Part shown: piece by piece, positions 20,112 through 29,356 of the stretch
Layout: every line of letters begins with the position of its first letter
How positions within the stretch are numbered: the first letter of the stretch is position 1
From: RUG14300 sp964561145
GTDB lineage: Bacteria; Bacillota; Clostridia; Christensenellales; CAG-1252
Assembly (NCBI GenBank): GCA_964561145.1
Contig: CAZLNZ010000006.1
Span: forward strand, 28,089-92,088
Reading direction: 5' to 3'
DNA length: 64,000 nucleotides
Notes under the pieces: generated by a model
Told to the model about the DNA's origin: nothing
What the model saw: the letters and a program-made list of their open reading frames with translations, nothing else
The model's database searches: none
Position numbers and translations under genes: made by a program

Positions 20112-22460
20112 ATGGAAAAAAGATCATTTATATTACTTATCTGTTTGGTATTGGCTTTGTCGCTTACAATGACTTTTGTTGCGTGCGATAATTCTACCGA
20201 AAAAGAAACACTTGCTGCACCAAAAGGATTAAAAGTTAGTGATACCGGCTTGATAACATGGAATGCCGTTGAAAATGCAAGCGGTTACATTGTTACCGTT
20301 AACGGTGTAAAGAATATCGTTTGCGAAACACAATATCAGGGAAATAGCGACGAGAGTTTTACCTTCTTCGTTATAGCAACGGCAGAGGGATATAATAATT
20401 CTCCCTCTACGATGAGTTTGACCTATACGCCCTCTACAAAACCCGTAGAACCGGATGTGCCTGTCGTTCCGACACCTGATCTTAGCGGTGTCACTGTTGC
20501 AATTAAGGGCACCTCTGAAGTTAGAAGCGGAAAGAGCGTTACGCTTACCGCGAATGTTAGTGGAGCAGAGGATACCTCTGTTGTGTGGGCTGTTACCGAG
20601 GGTGGTGAGTTTGCCGGTATCGATGAAAACGGTATAGTCACCGCTAAAGAGGTAAGCGGCGATAAGACTATAGTAATCACTGCGACAAGCGTTGCAAACA
20701 ATGAAAAAAGTGCTACAAAGATTATGACAGTTGTAGCTCGCCCCGAGCTTACTCAAGCTATGCTCGATTATGTTGCGAATCAAGATAAGATAGGCTTTGA
20801 GGGATATATAAACATTAGCGTGTATTCTATCGGACTTTTTGAAAAGCTAGAAACAAACTATTCAACCGTTATCAAGACTTCCTTAGACGGCACAAACTGG
20901 TATGCAGAATATGAAAATGCTTCCGCAGGAGTGAAGAGTGCTCTTTACTATAAAAAGTACAATGATTTAGCTTGTCAAGTAAGTGTTAGCTTTATGAATG
21001 AGGAGAGTTACACTCCAATGGTCGAGAATGACAATGAGGTTAAGTGGAAGGATTCCGGCTTATATAATAACTTTGTCGGATTGACTGTCGAGGATTTTAT
21101 ATTTGACGAGGAAATCTGGAGATACAAGTATGTTGGAAAAGACGAAACTCTTGTTCAAAGAATGGTGGCAAGTGCTAACCCTTATGATTTCAAGGCAAAG
21201 GAATTTTCTTTGATTATTGATGACGGAGAAGTAGTAGGTATTTATGCTTTAAGCGGAGATCATTATGAAATACTTGAGGGTTACAGAGCTGTTCAGGAAT
21301 TGTTTGTAGCGGTAGGAATAGGAGAAACTGTAGAGGTTCCCACGATAACAAAGTACTCTCACGAGGATATTCATGACGAGCTTAAGACCGCAATCGATAA
21401 TATGCATGCATTAGATTCATATAAATTAACCTTTAAGGAGATAACAAAGTCCTATTTATCGACAACTTATACCGAAAAGGGCTTTACCGAATACATAACC
21501 AATGATCTGTATTACTTCGTTCCGTTCAGTGTTAGCTATGATACCTATGGTAAAGAGGTTCATAACGATGACTTAACTAATACCTACGGATACAAAAGGA
21601 TGTCGGATGGTCTGTACAACTCCTTCTATTCGATTGATGATGACAGATATTCGGCAAATCGTGCTTTCGATGGAGATCTAAGTGAAGCTAAACCAAGCTT
21701 TGCTTTCGCTGCCGAGCTTTTCCGCAAGTATTACAAGGATGAAGAGGATGGAAGCATTACATATTATGTTGACTCCGTTATGAGTTCTGTTGCATCAACT
21801 TTCTATTATAGTGTAGGAAACAGTGATGTTAATATGTATGGTATTTTCGCAACCGAGGGCTACACCTCAAGCACGGACAGCTTTACCCCATACGTTGTTG
21901 TAAAGGATGGTTATATTCAAAGTGCCTGTTTCTATTATTATATGGGTTCCCTTTATGGAGTAGTTGAATTAACGTATAGCGATTTCAACGAAACCGAAAT
22001 ACCCGAAGGGGTTGAGGTTGAGTTCGATACGCGTAATGTACCTACTTCTTGGGAAGAGCTTACCATAGAGGTTTCAATAGATTCTTCCTCCACAAGTGAA
22101 GATGAAACTGTAAATGCCTTGGCTTATTTGAAAAAGTTCTTTGACGATGAAGATATTGCCGAGAATCTCCCCTTCTTTGGTAACGTTTTGGGAGATACGT
22201 ATGGTTTTGGTATGACATCTTATCGTATCCCGTATGGAACGACTAACGCCGAGCCCTCTATAATAATGTACTATGACGTTCCATTGGATTTAGACTATAC
22301 CATAGACTCTTCACTTAACGCAATCGGCAATTATTTGGAGTCCTTGGGCTTTGAAAAGAACGGTGGCGGCGAGTACATTTTAGGCGATGTATGCGTTCTT
22401 CCCATGGATAATAGTCTGGATTTGATAATCTATGTTTGGAAAAATCCCAAGAGTGCATAA
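20112..22460 (+). CDS. Large surface lipoprotein with Fn3-like and Big_2-like domains
   Basis: A 782-residue lipoprotein. I chose ATG 20112, about 7 nt after AGGAGGG, over the adjacent GTG 20109. The lipobox is FVAC. Residues about 35-105 look like a fibronectin-III-type module (LITWNAVENASGYIVTVNG). Residues about 120-210 look like a Big_2 domain (VRSGKSVTLTANVSG, VVWAVTEGGEFAGIDENG). The rest is a long Tyr-rich, acidic region with no recognised enzyme motif. Its architecture matches the lipoprotein at 22684 (Ig-like N-terminus, central helical strip AIDNMHALDSYKLTF, Tyr-rich beta region), so the two look like distant paralogues. It closes the block that began at 3164. Confidence 0.75.
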   Translation: MEKRSFILLICLVLALSLTMTFVACDNSTEKETLAAPKGLKVSDTGLITWNAVENASGYIVTVNGVKNIVCETQYQGNSDESFTFFVIATAEGYNNSPSTMSLTYTPSTKPVEPDVPVVPTPDLSGVTVAIKGTSEVRSGKSVTLTANVSGAEDTSVVWAVTEGGEFAGIDENGIVTAKEVSGDKTIVITATSVANNEKSATKIMTVVARPELTQAMLDYVANQDKIGFEGYINISVYSIGLFEKLETNYSTVIKTSLDGTNWYAEYENASAGVKSALYYKKYNDLACQVSVSFMNEESYTPMVENDNEVKWKDSGLYNNFVGLTVEDFIFDEEIWRYKYVGKDETLVQRMVASANPYDFKAKEFSLIIDDGEVVGIYALSGDHYEILEGYRAVQELFVAVGIGETVEVPTITKYSHEDIHDELKTAIDNMHALDSYKLTFKEITKSYLSTTYTEKGFTEYITNDLYYFVPFSVSYDTYGKEVHNDDLTNTYGYKRMSDGLYNSFYSIDDDRYSANRAFDGDLSEAKPSFAFAAELFRKYYKDEEDGSITYYVDSVMSSVASTFYYSVGNSDVNMYGIFATEGYTSSTDSFTPYVVVKDGYIQSACFYYYMGSLYGVVELTYSDFNETEIPEGVEVEFDTRNVPTSWEELTIEVSIDSSSTSEDETVNALAYLKKFFDDEDIAENLPFFGNVLGDTYGFGMTSYRIPYGTTNAEPSIIMYYDVPLDLDYTIDSSLNAIGNYLESLGFEKNGGGEYILGDVCVLPMDNSLDLIIYVWKNPKSA

Positions 22461-22563
22461 ACGTATAAAAAATACATATTGGTATTCTAAGGGTGTGATG
22501 TACCATTTTGTAAAAAAATCTTATAAAACAATACATTTTTTTCACAAAAGGGGTTAAAATCTT

Positions 22564-22593
22564 TTGGAAAACGGGTGTGCAATGTTTTATAAT
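22564..22593 (+). promoter_or_regulatory. Probable promoter of the large lipoprotein cluster
   Basis: TTGGAA (22564-22569), an 18-nt spacer, and TATAAT (22588-22593). The predicted transcript would begin right at the hairpin at 22599. No convincing terminator lies between the previous stop (22460) and this site. Confidence 0.55.
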
Positions 22594-22598
22594 TAATT

Positions 22599-22657
22599 AT
22601 CGCATAAATCGAATGTATTTTTTATGCGATTAAAAATGAATAAATGTATATTTATTC
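22599..22657 (+). promoter_or_regulatory. Two leader hairpins upstream of the 22684 lipoprotein gene
   Basis: Hairpin 1: ATCGCATAAA (22599-22608) with TTTATGCGAT (22621-22630), ten perfect pairs. Hairpin 2: GAATAAA (22638-22644) with TTTATTC (22651-22657). They lie between the candidate -10 and the TAGGAG ribosome site. They may protect the 5' end of the message or form a binding site. Confidence 0.5.
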
Positions 22658-22683
22658 GATAGATAATATTTTAGGAGAATAAT

Positions 22684-25356
22684 ATGAAAAAGAAAGGTCT
22701 ATTAACAATTGCTATTTCCGTTATCGTAATCATGGCTGTTGCATTAACACTTGTTGCTTGCGATGATGTTAAGGATGTAGCCGAAACGATTTCAATAAGC
22801 GTTAGTTCTGCTGAAATCAGCGAAGGTGATTCAGTTAGCTTGAGCGTATCAACATCGAAGGGTAGCTCTTACCAAATAAGTGTATCTGAACCCGGCTTGA
22901 TTTCCATTGATGCAGATGGCGGAATTAGCGTGATAGGCAAAACAGATCAAGATAAAAATGTTACAATAACAGCTTCTCTAGTGGAGAATCCTTCTATTTT
23001 TAATAGTGTAAGCATTTTGGTTAAAGCTAATTCAACTCCCAGCTTTACAATTACCGCTACCTCCAATGTTTCGATATTAACATCTGACGGAAGTGCTGTA
23101 ATAACCGTAAACGTATCTGACGGAAGCGGGTATGTACTATCTGTTAAGAACGATGATGAGACCGTTGAAATCAATGGTAGCACGGTTACAGTTAAGAATG
23201 TACCTAGCATTGATAAGTATGTAACTATCGTTGCCACCTCTACGGTTGATTCTAATGTTACAGGAAGCGTTAATCTTTTGATAAAGGCAGACGTTATTCA
23301 AGGTCAAGTTGGAGAATTAACCTCTGATATGATTTCTGCATTGGGTAATGCTAGCATAACCATTTCGGGAACCGTAACAGATTATTACCAAGACTGTAAT
23401 GACGGCTCGAATAACACTAAACACGAGTATAAGACCTATATCGAGATGGAAGACGGAAAATGGAATGGTTCTTGGTATGCTCAAGAAAAGAATCAGAACG
23501 TTATCGAGTATTACTATCGTAAGGGTAGCTCGATTGTAACCAATTCTGACGGTGTAAGCGGATCCTCCTTCGATAAGGTATATATCAACAAGGACAATGT
23601 TGCTACACAAAAGACTATAACCGACTATAACAGCATTTCTTCGGTATGGGATACCCAACATTTATGGAACCATCTCGGAAATCTTAATGTAAACAAGTTT
23701 AGCTATGATCCTAGCGAACCCGATACATATATTTACAACTTCGATGCAAATAGCATGGATGATCAATATTTGATGACCTATCTTGCGATTTGTATGACTC
23801 CTATGCTTGGAAATTCTGATACTTTCTATACCTTTGCATTGATTGTTGAAGACGGTGTTATTACGAAGATTAAGGCACAAACCGAAGTTATCTATTATGA
23901 AGGAGGATATGAGATCGAGGATGCAAGCGAGCAGGATAATGCGGATACCATCACCTATACCGATGCTATATTTGAGATTTCAAATGTAGGTTGTACAAAG
24001 GTTGCCGATCCCGCTCCCTACGAGGAGACCAGATATGGCGATAAGCTTGCCGAGGCATTGGCAAAGATGAACAATGCAAAAAATTATACCTTTGATGTAA
24101 CTGAAACATATACCTATAAGCCTACAACCGATTCCGATGATTATAGCTATGCAGATGCAACTGACGTATCTAAGCCCGTTGACTATATTTCTGCAACAGG
24201 AAAGGAAGGTGTCAAGGGTTGGGTAACCGCGGAAGGTGCTTTATTCGCTACTACGGGTATGTACACATATACCTCTGACGGAAAACCTTACCATACTTCT
24301 CACAGCGGTTATAAGCAATTTGATGGCTATTACGAGGAGTTTGTATTCAATGCTACTGCTTACGAGGTAGGCACACAGATAGACAATGACGGAAATGAGG
24401 TTAAGGTATACAGAACCGCAATGCAAGGTAAAAAGCATGTAGCAGGTTCTATGTTTGACAAACTTCCTACCTTCGATCTTTCTCCCAATATATTTAGATT
24501 TGCAGGTTCCACTGAGGACGAGTACGGCAATATCTCTTATAAGTTTGTTTTAAGAGATTCTACAATTTCCCGTGAGGTTGCTTGTGAAATCGCACGTTAT
24601 GACGAAGCAAAGAACGCAGAGGAGAGCATCAGCCAAAGCTTAACGATTGTCATCGACGGAAACGGAAACATTGTATCGACGTTAATTCCCTTCTCGATTA
24701 CCTACGGAACCTATACAGGTTATTATCAAACTTCATTCTCCGATGTAGGAAGCACAGAGCTTCCCGCAGGTACCTTTGAGGACTATGTTGAGCGTGAAAT
24801 TCCCGATAGCTGGAACGAATTTACGCTTACCGACTACTACTATTTGCACACTAACGACCATACCAATAATTACGGATGCTATGACGGAACCGATTGGGAT
24901 TGCTCCAAGGGTACCCACGTTGCCGCTGCAGACTATGTATTCACTCAAATCTTCGGTGAGGATGCTGTTAAAAACGATTTAATCAGCCCTGCAGCCTTTG
25001 TTGAAATCTTCGGAGATAACACTCATGGTCCTTGGTATCACGATAGAGAGACTTCCGCTGAAAATGTATGGTTAGAGTATTTATCCATAACAACTCAAAC
25101 CGACATCTATGACGAGAATATGAAGGTTAATGACGAACTATTTGCAGACCTCTATAACAAGATGAAGGAAGTTATGGCAAAATACGGTTATACATTGTCT
25201 GAAGGCAATACCGATATTTCCGGTGGAAAATCAGGACAATCCGATCGTTATGTAACCTTTATTAAAGGTGATGTTCAAATCGTTATTCAAAACAATCACA
25301 CCAAGAATTTCTGGATTTACTTCTATAAGACAGGTGATTGGACTTTAAGCAAATAA
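22684..25356 (+). CDS. Large surface lipoprotein with Ig-like modules
   Basis: An 890-residue lipoprotein whose lipobox is LVAC, translated from a TAGGAG site. The N-terminal ~200 residues hold two Ig-like (Big_2-type) modules, each with SVS-rich strands and a closing T-V-x-I/V-x-A pattern (INGSTVTVKNV marks the second). The rest is a Tyr- and Asp-rich extracellular region with no recognised catalytic motif. Segments LAEALAKMNNAKNYTFDVTE and YFYKTGDW resemble the layout of the lipoprotein at 20112, so I regard them as paralogues. It probably binds a ligand or cell-surface structure; the ligand is unknown. Confidence 0.75.
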   Translation: MKKKGLLTIAISVIVIMAVALTLVACDDVKDVAETISISVSSAEISEGDSVSLSVSTSKGSSYQISVSEPGLISIDADGGISVIGKTDQDKNVTITASLVENPSIFNSVSILVKANSTPSFTITATSNVSILTSDGSAVITVNVSDGSGYVLSVKNDDETVEINGSTVTVKNVPSIDKYVTIVATSTVDSNVTGSVNLLIKADVIQGQVGELTSDMISALGNASITISGTVTDYYQDCNDGSNNTKHEYKTYIEMEDGKWNGSWYAQEKNQNVIEYYYRKGSSIVTNSDGVSGSSFDKVYINKDNVATQKTITDYNSISSVWDTQHLWNHLGNLNVNKFSYDPSEPDTYIYNFDANSMDDQYLMTYLAICMTPMLGNSDTFYTFALIVEDGVITKIKAQTEVIYYEGGYEIEDASEQDNADTITYTDAIFEISNVGCTKVADPAPYEETRYGDKLAEALAKMNNAKNYTFDVTETYTYKPTTDSDDYSYADATDVSKPVDYISATGKEGVKGWVTAEGALFATTGMYTYTSDGKPYHTSHSGYKQFDGYYEEFVFNATAYEVGTQIDNDGNEVKVYRTAMQGKKHVAGSMFDKLPTFDLSPNIFRFAGSTEDEYGNISYKFVLRDSTISREVACEIARYDEAKNAEESISQSLTIVIDGNGNIVSTLIPFSITYGTYTGYYQTSFSDVGSTELPAGTFEDYVEREIPDSWNEFTLTDYYYLHTNDHTNNYGCYDGTDWDCSKGTHVAAADYVFTQIFGEDAVKNDLISPAAFVEIFGDNTHGPWYHDRETSAENVWLEYLSITTQTDIYDENMKVNDELFADLYNKMKEVMAKYGYTLSEGNTDISGGKSGQSDRYVTFIKGDVQIVIQNNHTKNFWIYFYKTGDWTLSK

Positions 25357-25382
25357 GATTTAACAATAAAAAACACCCTTCT

Positions 25383-25423
25383 AATAAGCATATTCCCCGA
25401 AAAGAAAGGGGAGTATGCTTATT
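25383..25423 (+). promoter_or_regulatory. Long hairpin directly upstream of the 25445 ribosome site
   Basis: AATAAGCATATTCCCC (25383-25398) pairs with GGGGAGTATGCTTATT (25408-25423): 16 pairs, one G-U, 9-nt loop. No U-tract follows. It ends about 10 nt before the AAGGA ribosome site, so it is either a processing/stability element between the two lipoprotein genes or a translation-tuning leader hairpin. It rules out an upstream in-frame ATG at 25415 as the start. Confidence 0.7.
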
Positions 25424-25444
25424 GCAAATTATAAGGACCTATAT

Positions 25445-28400
25445 ATGAGAAAGTTTGCAAAAATCATTTTAATATTGACAATTACCATGATACTTGTTTT
25501 GGCAGTTGGCTGTAATAACGAGGGTAATAATCCCGAACCGATTAATCCCACCCCCGATATTCCTACTCCATCCGAAACGGTATACACACTTTCTCCTCTC
25601 CAAGACTCTGTGGAACTTATGGAGAAGGAAATCTTTTCTTATGATTTCACAAAGCTTTTTGAAATAAGAAGCGGTTCTCTTGTAAAGACCGTTTTACCTT
25701 CATATATAGACATATCCAAGCTTCCCACAAAGGAAGGAGTGGGGACTGTTTCTTGTACCTATGAAGATCAAGTTGCAAGTGTCAAGGTTACGATTCTTCC
25801 CCCGGTATATGATGTTGAACTGTTAGTTGACGAGGTTTCCCTTTTTGACGAAGAGGTAAAGGGATATGATTTTAACTCTCTTTTTAAGGTTACAAAAGAC
25901 GGTGATTCAATATCTGTTACCGAGAGTATGGTATCGACAAACCTATCCACGGTAAAGGGAGAGTATTTTTATACAGTGACAAAGGGAGGAAAGAGCAAGA
26001 CCTTAAAGATATTTGTAGATAGAAAGGCAACTTGTGTTATTTATAAAGCTTATCAAGAGCTTTCGATTCCTTTTGAAGTTGTAGATAATTATGACTATTT
26101 GTCTCTCTTTAATTTATATGTTGACGGTGTAATAACTTCAAAGGAAAAGGGCATTCTGGATTCCTCGGAAAAGTCGGGAAAAACAATAGGCGATTCTTTT
26201 TATGTTACCTATAAGTATACAATTTCCGAAGATGACTATACCGAATCTATAAAGATTAACGTTGTAGCCGAGCCCGATTATGAGGTTAACGCAAAGAGTG
26301 TTGTCGTATATCCTAATAGCGGTTATCTTGATTTGACAAGTCTATTTGAGATAACCAAGGCAGGAGAAATAATACCTGTCACAATCGATATGATATCGGG
26401 AGAGGTCGATTATCAATCACTTGGCATAAATACAATTACCCTTTTGTTTAACGGAGTCGAATATAAAGCTACTGTCGAAGTTAAGCGTGGGGTATTGATA
26501 GAAACGCCGAAAAGTGTCGTTACGATAAGAAAAGGTACCGATAAGCAAACTTATGCTTTTGCCGATGACTTTCTTTTACAGATAAACGGAGTACGCTTTG
26601 AGGCAATAGATAAGTATGTCGATTGCGAGTCTGTAAACTTTGACGAGGTTGGAGAGTATATCGCAACCTTGACGGTAAAATATAACGAAAACACCTTTTC
26701 ACTTACAAAGCCTGTTGCCTTTGAAGAGTATTCAAAGAGTATCACATATATCGTGGTCGAGAATGAATATGAGGCAAGCGTTAAAGAGGAAAGCGTGGTT
26801 TTGGTAGAGGGAACCGAAAGCTATAATATTTATAGCAATCTTAGTGTTACTATAAACGGGAAGAAACAAGCTTTCGTCGAGAATCCGAATTCTGTTGACG
26901 TTATTTCCTGTTATGTTAAATGTATCTCCGAGCCCGTCGATTTTACGAATCCTGCGGAGCAAGAAGTAATCATTGAAGTTTATGTAAACGGTGTAAATGC
27001 AGCACCTATAGAGCTTAAGTATAACATAAGGATACAATCGACAATAGATATAGAAACACAGGATATAGTGGCGTTTACAGGAGACAACGTATATCCTTAT
27101 GATATGTTTAAAGTTTTTTCAAACGGAATTGCCGTAGACTATGATAAGTCCTGTGTAAGCGGAGTATATTCTCTGGATGTAGCGGGAGTATATACCCTCG
27201 AGATTGAATACGAGCGTATAAAGAAGAGTGCAACTTTAACTGTTTTAGATCGTGATGTTTTAGGAATATACGAAACAGCATTGAGAACTATAGCCGTTGA
27301 AGAGGAAATAGACGATGAAGGATATGTATCTACAGATGCAGTCAGCTCTAAAAAGATAGGTAATATGGAATTCCTGTCCTTTGATTCCTTGAAAATTGCG
27401 GGAGTTAACGTTACCGAGCTAAAAGCACTTGAAAACGGCAATTTATATCTTAAGTTATCGAATTGGGAATATGAGGCTACATTCTCTGACGGAATAGCCT
27501 TTATTAATCCGATAAATAAAAACAACTTCAATTTCAGTGATAGCTATCGCCCCTTCTTGTATATCAATAAGTCGGTTTGGTCTATAGATCAAAGATTGAT
27601 TATCAATGAAAAGAAATCTTATGTTTTAGAATATGATTATGCACCCTGTTATTCTATTGATGCCTTTAAGCTTACCAGAGTAGACGGAAGTGAAACCAAG
27701 TGGATTGCGATGAAGACAGACTTTTTGTCGCACATGAATAATGACTATATTTACTCTGCAACCTATGGCGAATGTGAACTTGCCGATGGTACATCGTTTA
27801 TCGCAGGAAGCGAAAGCTATCTTGTTTATGAGGATAAGACCTATTTCTTTGAGCTTTCAAGGAAAACCGAAGGGCAGGTAACCGACTCGGAGAATGTAAA
27901 CAAAAACAGTGAGATATTCGGAAAGACCTTTGAGGGAGTCGTTGATGGTAAATCCGCAACCCTTAGAGTGTCCTCGATCGGTCGCATTTCATATATTGTC
28001 GGTAGCTCCGTTTGGGTATCCGAGGTGGATATAGGGGCGATGAAAAACGGTGGTTTCAATTCTTCTGAAAGCACTCTGTTGATTTATGATTATAGTGGAA
28101 ATGAGGGTAATTTTTATTCCTATAAATATTTGCTTGACTTGACGAATTCCACTTTTGTACCATTAAATAAAGATGTGGTTTTCGGAAAATTCGTTTTAGA
28201 TAGTGTATACTATTTCTTCGATGGTTATGGAACGGGTGTTGTGTGCTTCGATTCTAGTAGTTATACTACGTATTCCTTTGAATATACTGTTTTCGGAAGT
28301 CAAATTGACCTTTCTTATAAGACAGCAATTGCAAAGGAGGTCGAGGACGGGATATCTTCATTCTTCCTTGACGATTTCGGGAATGTAATAACGGAAAAAA

Positions 28401-29212
28401 ACGATAATAATTCGGGACAAGTGTTTGAAAATGCATTTATTACAGATGGAGCCATTGTAATTATTGGTGATAACATGGTAGGTGCAGGTAGTTCCGCAAC
28501 TGCCAAAAATGAACTTCTTAACTCGATTAAGATAGTAACAAAAGATGGCGAATTGACCATTGAACAAAAGAAAAGTGTTGTTAAAACTAATACCATAAAG
28601 TTTAGCGAGGAAGGCTTTTATCAATATTCCATAACTTTGCCTGTCGGTGATAAAGAAGTGACTTCATATTACGCAGTGAGGATAATACCTAAGTACGAGG
28701 GCATCGAAGATATTATCGGACGTTATTCTCCAACCTCCACAGCGGGTGCATACCTTATTATCGATGAGTACGGAAGGGTAAAGCTAACAGCCGATGGTGT
28801 GGAATATATCGGATTTGTTACAAGAACACAAAACGGTTTTATTTCCGTTGCTACAAATAACGGTAAGAAGGCGATCATACAAGGTACGTTGATATCCGAT
28901 GGCTTATTCAGAATAAGTGTTCAAGGAGATGCAAGACTTACGGATTTCTTTACAAGAGGAACAATAAAAGCAATAGGTTGCGAAGAGCTGTTGTTAAGAG
29001 AGTATATCAACGGTGATTTGAAGACTTATGCTATCTTTAATATGGGAAGCTTTGGTGAGCTTTGTGAAGTGGTTGTCTTGAACGACATGGAGATTAGCGA
29101 GAAGGGTGCAATACTCAAAATACTCTTTAGCGGAAAATCGGTATTTGTAAAGGTCAACGCTTGGGGCGATCTTGAAGAAGGACTTACTGTTTTGTGGGAC
29201 TATATAGAGTAG
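25445..29212 (+). CDS. Giant lipoprotein built from about seven Ig-like modules
   Basis: A 1255-residue lipoprotein; the start follows AAGGA and the signal peptide ends in AVGC. Residues about 40-610 consist of about seven tandem modules of ~75-90 residues. Each carries a hallmark near its start: YDFTKLFEI, YDFNSLFKV, YDYLSLFNL, LDLTSLFEI, then weaker copies including YPYDMFKV. Each module ends in a strand that resembles a bacterial Ig-like (Big_3/Big_4) domain. The C-terminal ~600 residues are unlike this and contain repeated small beta motifs (GKTFEGVVDGKSATLRV, EDIIGRYSPTSTAGAYLII) that recall ligand-binding sandwich domains. No enzyme motif is seen. It probably acts as a rod-like stalk presenting a C-terminal binding region. 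Confidence 0.78.
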   Translation: MRKFAKIILILTITMILVLAVGCNNEGNNPEPINPTPDIPTPSETVYTLSPLQDSVELMEKEIFSYDFTKLFEIRSGSLVKTVLPSYIDISKLPTKEGVGTVSCTYEDQVASVKVTILPPVYDVELLVDEVSLFDEEVKGYDFNSLFKVTKDGDSISVTESMVSTNLSTVKGEYFYTVTKGGKSKTLKIFVDRKATCVIYKAYQELSIPFEVVDNYDYLSLFNLYVDGVITSKEKGILDSSEKSGKTIGDSFYVTYKYTISEDDYTESIKINVVAEPDYEVNAKSVVVYPNSGYLDLTSLFEITKAGEIIPVTIDMISGEVDYQSLGINTITLLFNGVEYKATVEVKRGVLIETPKSVVTIRKGTDKQTYAFADDFLLQINGVRFEAIDKYVDCESVNFDEVGEYIATLTVKYNENTFSLTKPVAFEEYSKSITYIVVENEYEASVKEESVVLVEGTESYNIYSNLSVTINGKKQAFVENPNSVDVISCYVKCISEPVDFTNPAEQEVIIEVYVNGVNAAPIELKYNIRIQSTIDIETQDIVAFTGDNVYPYDMFKVFSNGIAVDYDKSCVSGVYSLDVAGVYTLEIEYERIKKSATLTVLDRDVLGIYETALRTIAVEEEIDDEGYVSTDAVSSKKIGNMEFLSFDSLKIAGVNVTELKALENGNLYLKLSNWEYEATFSDGIAFINPINKNNFNFSDSYRPFLYINKSVWSIDQRLIINEKKSYVLEYDYAPCYSIDAFKLTRVDGSETKWIAMKTDFLSHMNNDYIYSATYGECELADGTSFIAGSESYLVYEDKTYFFELSRKTEGQVTDSENVNKNSEIFGKTFEGVVDGKSATLRVSSIGRISYIVGSSVWVSEVDIGAMKNGGFNSSESTLLIYDYSGNEGNFYSYKYLLDLTNSTFVPLNKDVVFGKFVLDSVYYFFDGYGTGVVCFDSSSYTTYSFEYTVFGSQIDLSYKTAIAKEVEDGISSFFLDDFGNVITEKNDNNSGQVFENAFITDGAIVIIGDNMVGAGSSATAKNELLNSIKIVTKDGELTIEQKKSVVKTNTIKFSEEGFYQYSITLPVGDKEVTSYYAVRIIPKYEGIEDIIGRYSPTSTAGAYLIIDEYGRVKLTADGVEYIGFVTRTQNGFISVATNNGKKAIIQGTLISDGLFRISVQGDARLTDFFTRGTIKAIGCEELLLREYINGDLKTYAIFNMGSFGELCEVVVLNDMEISEKGAILKILFSGKSVFVKVNAWGDLEEGLTVLWDYIE

Positions 29213-29356
29213 TTTAGGTCAATGTACCTATTCATTGTAATAAAAAAAGATGAATTATATTGGATAATATAATCAACTGATAACGGTTTTAAGTAAGGCT
29301 TGAGCCGTATTTGAGTTTAATATGCTCAATAAAAAATAATAAAAGGAGATGTAACT

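Noticed and set aside
25415..25444. Upstream ATG start for the 1255-residue lipoprotein
   Set aside because: It lies inside a 16-bp hairpin, without a ribosome site, and adds residues before a typical signal peptide.
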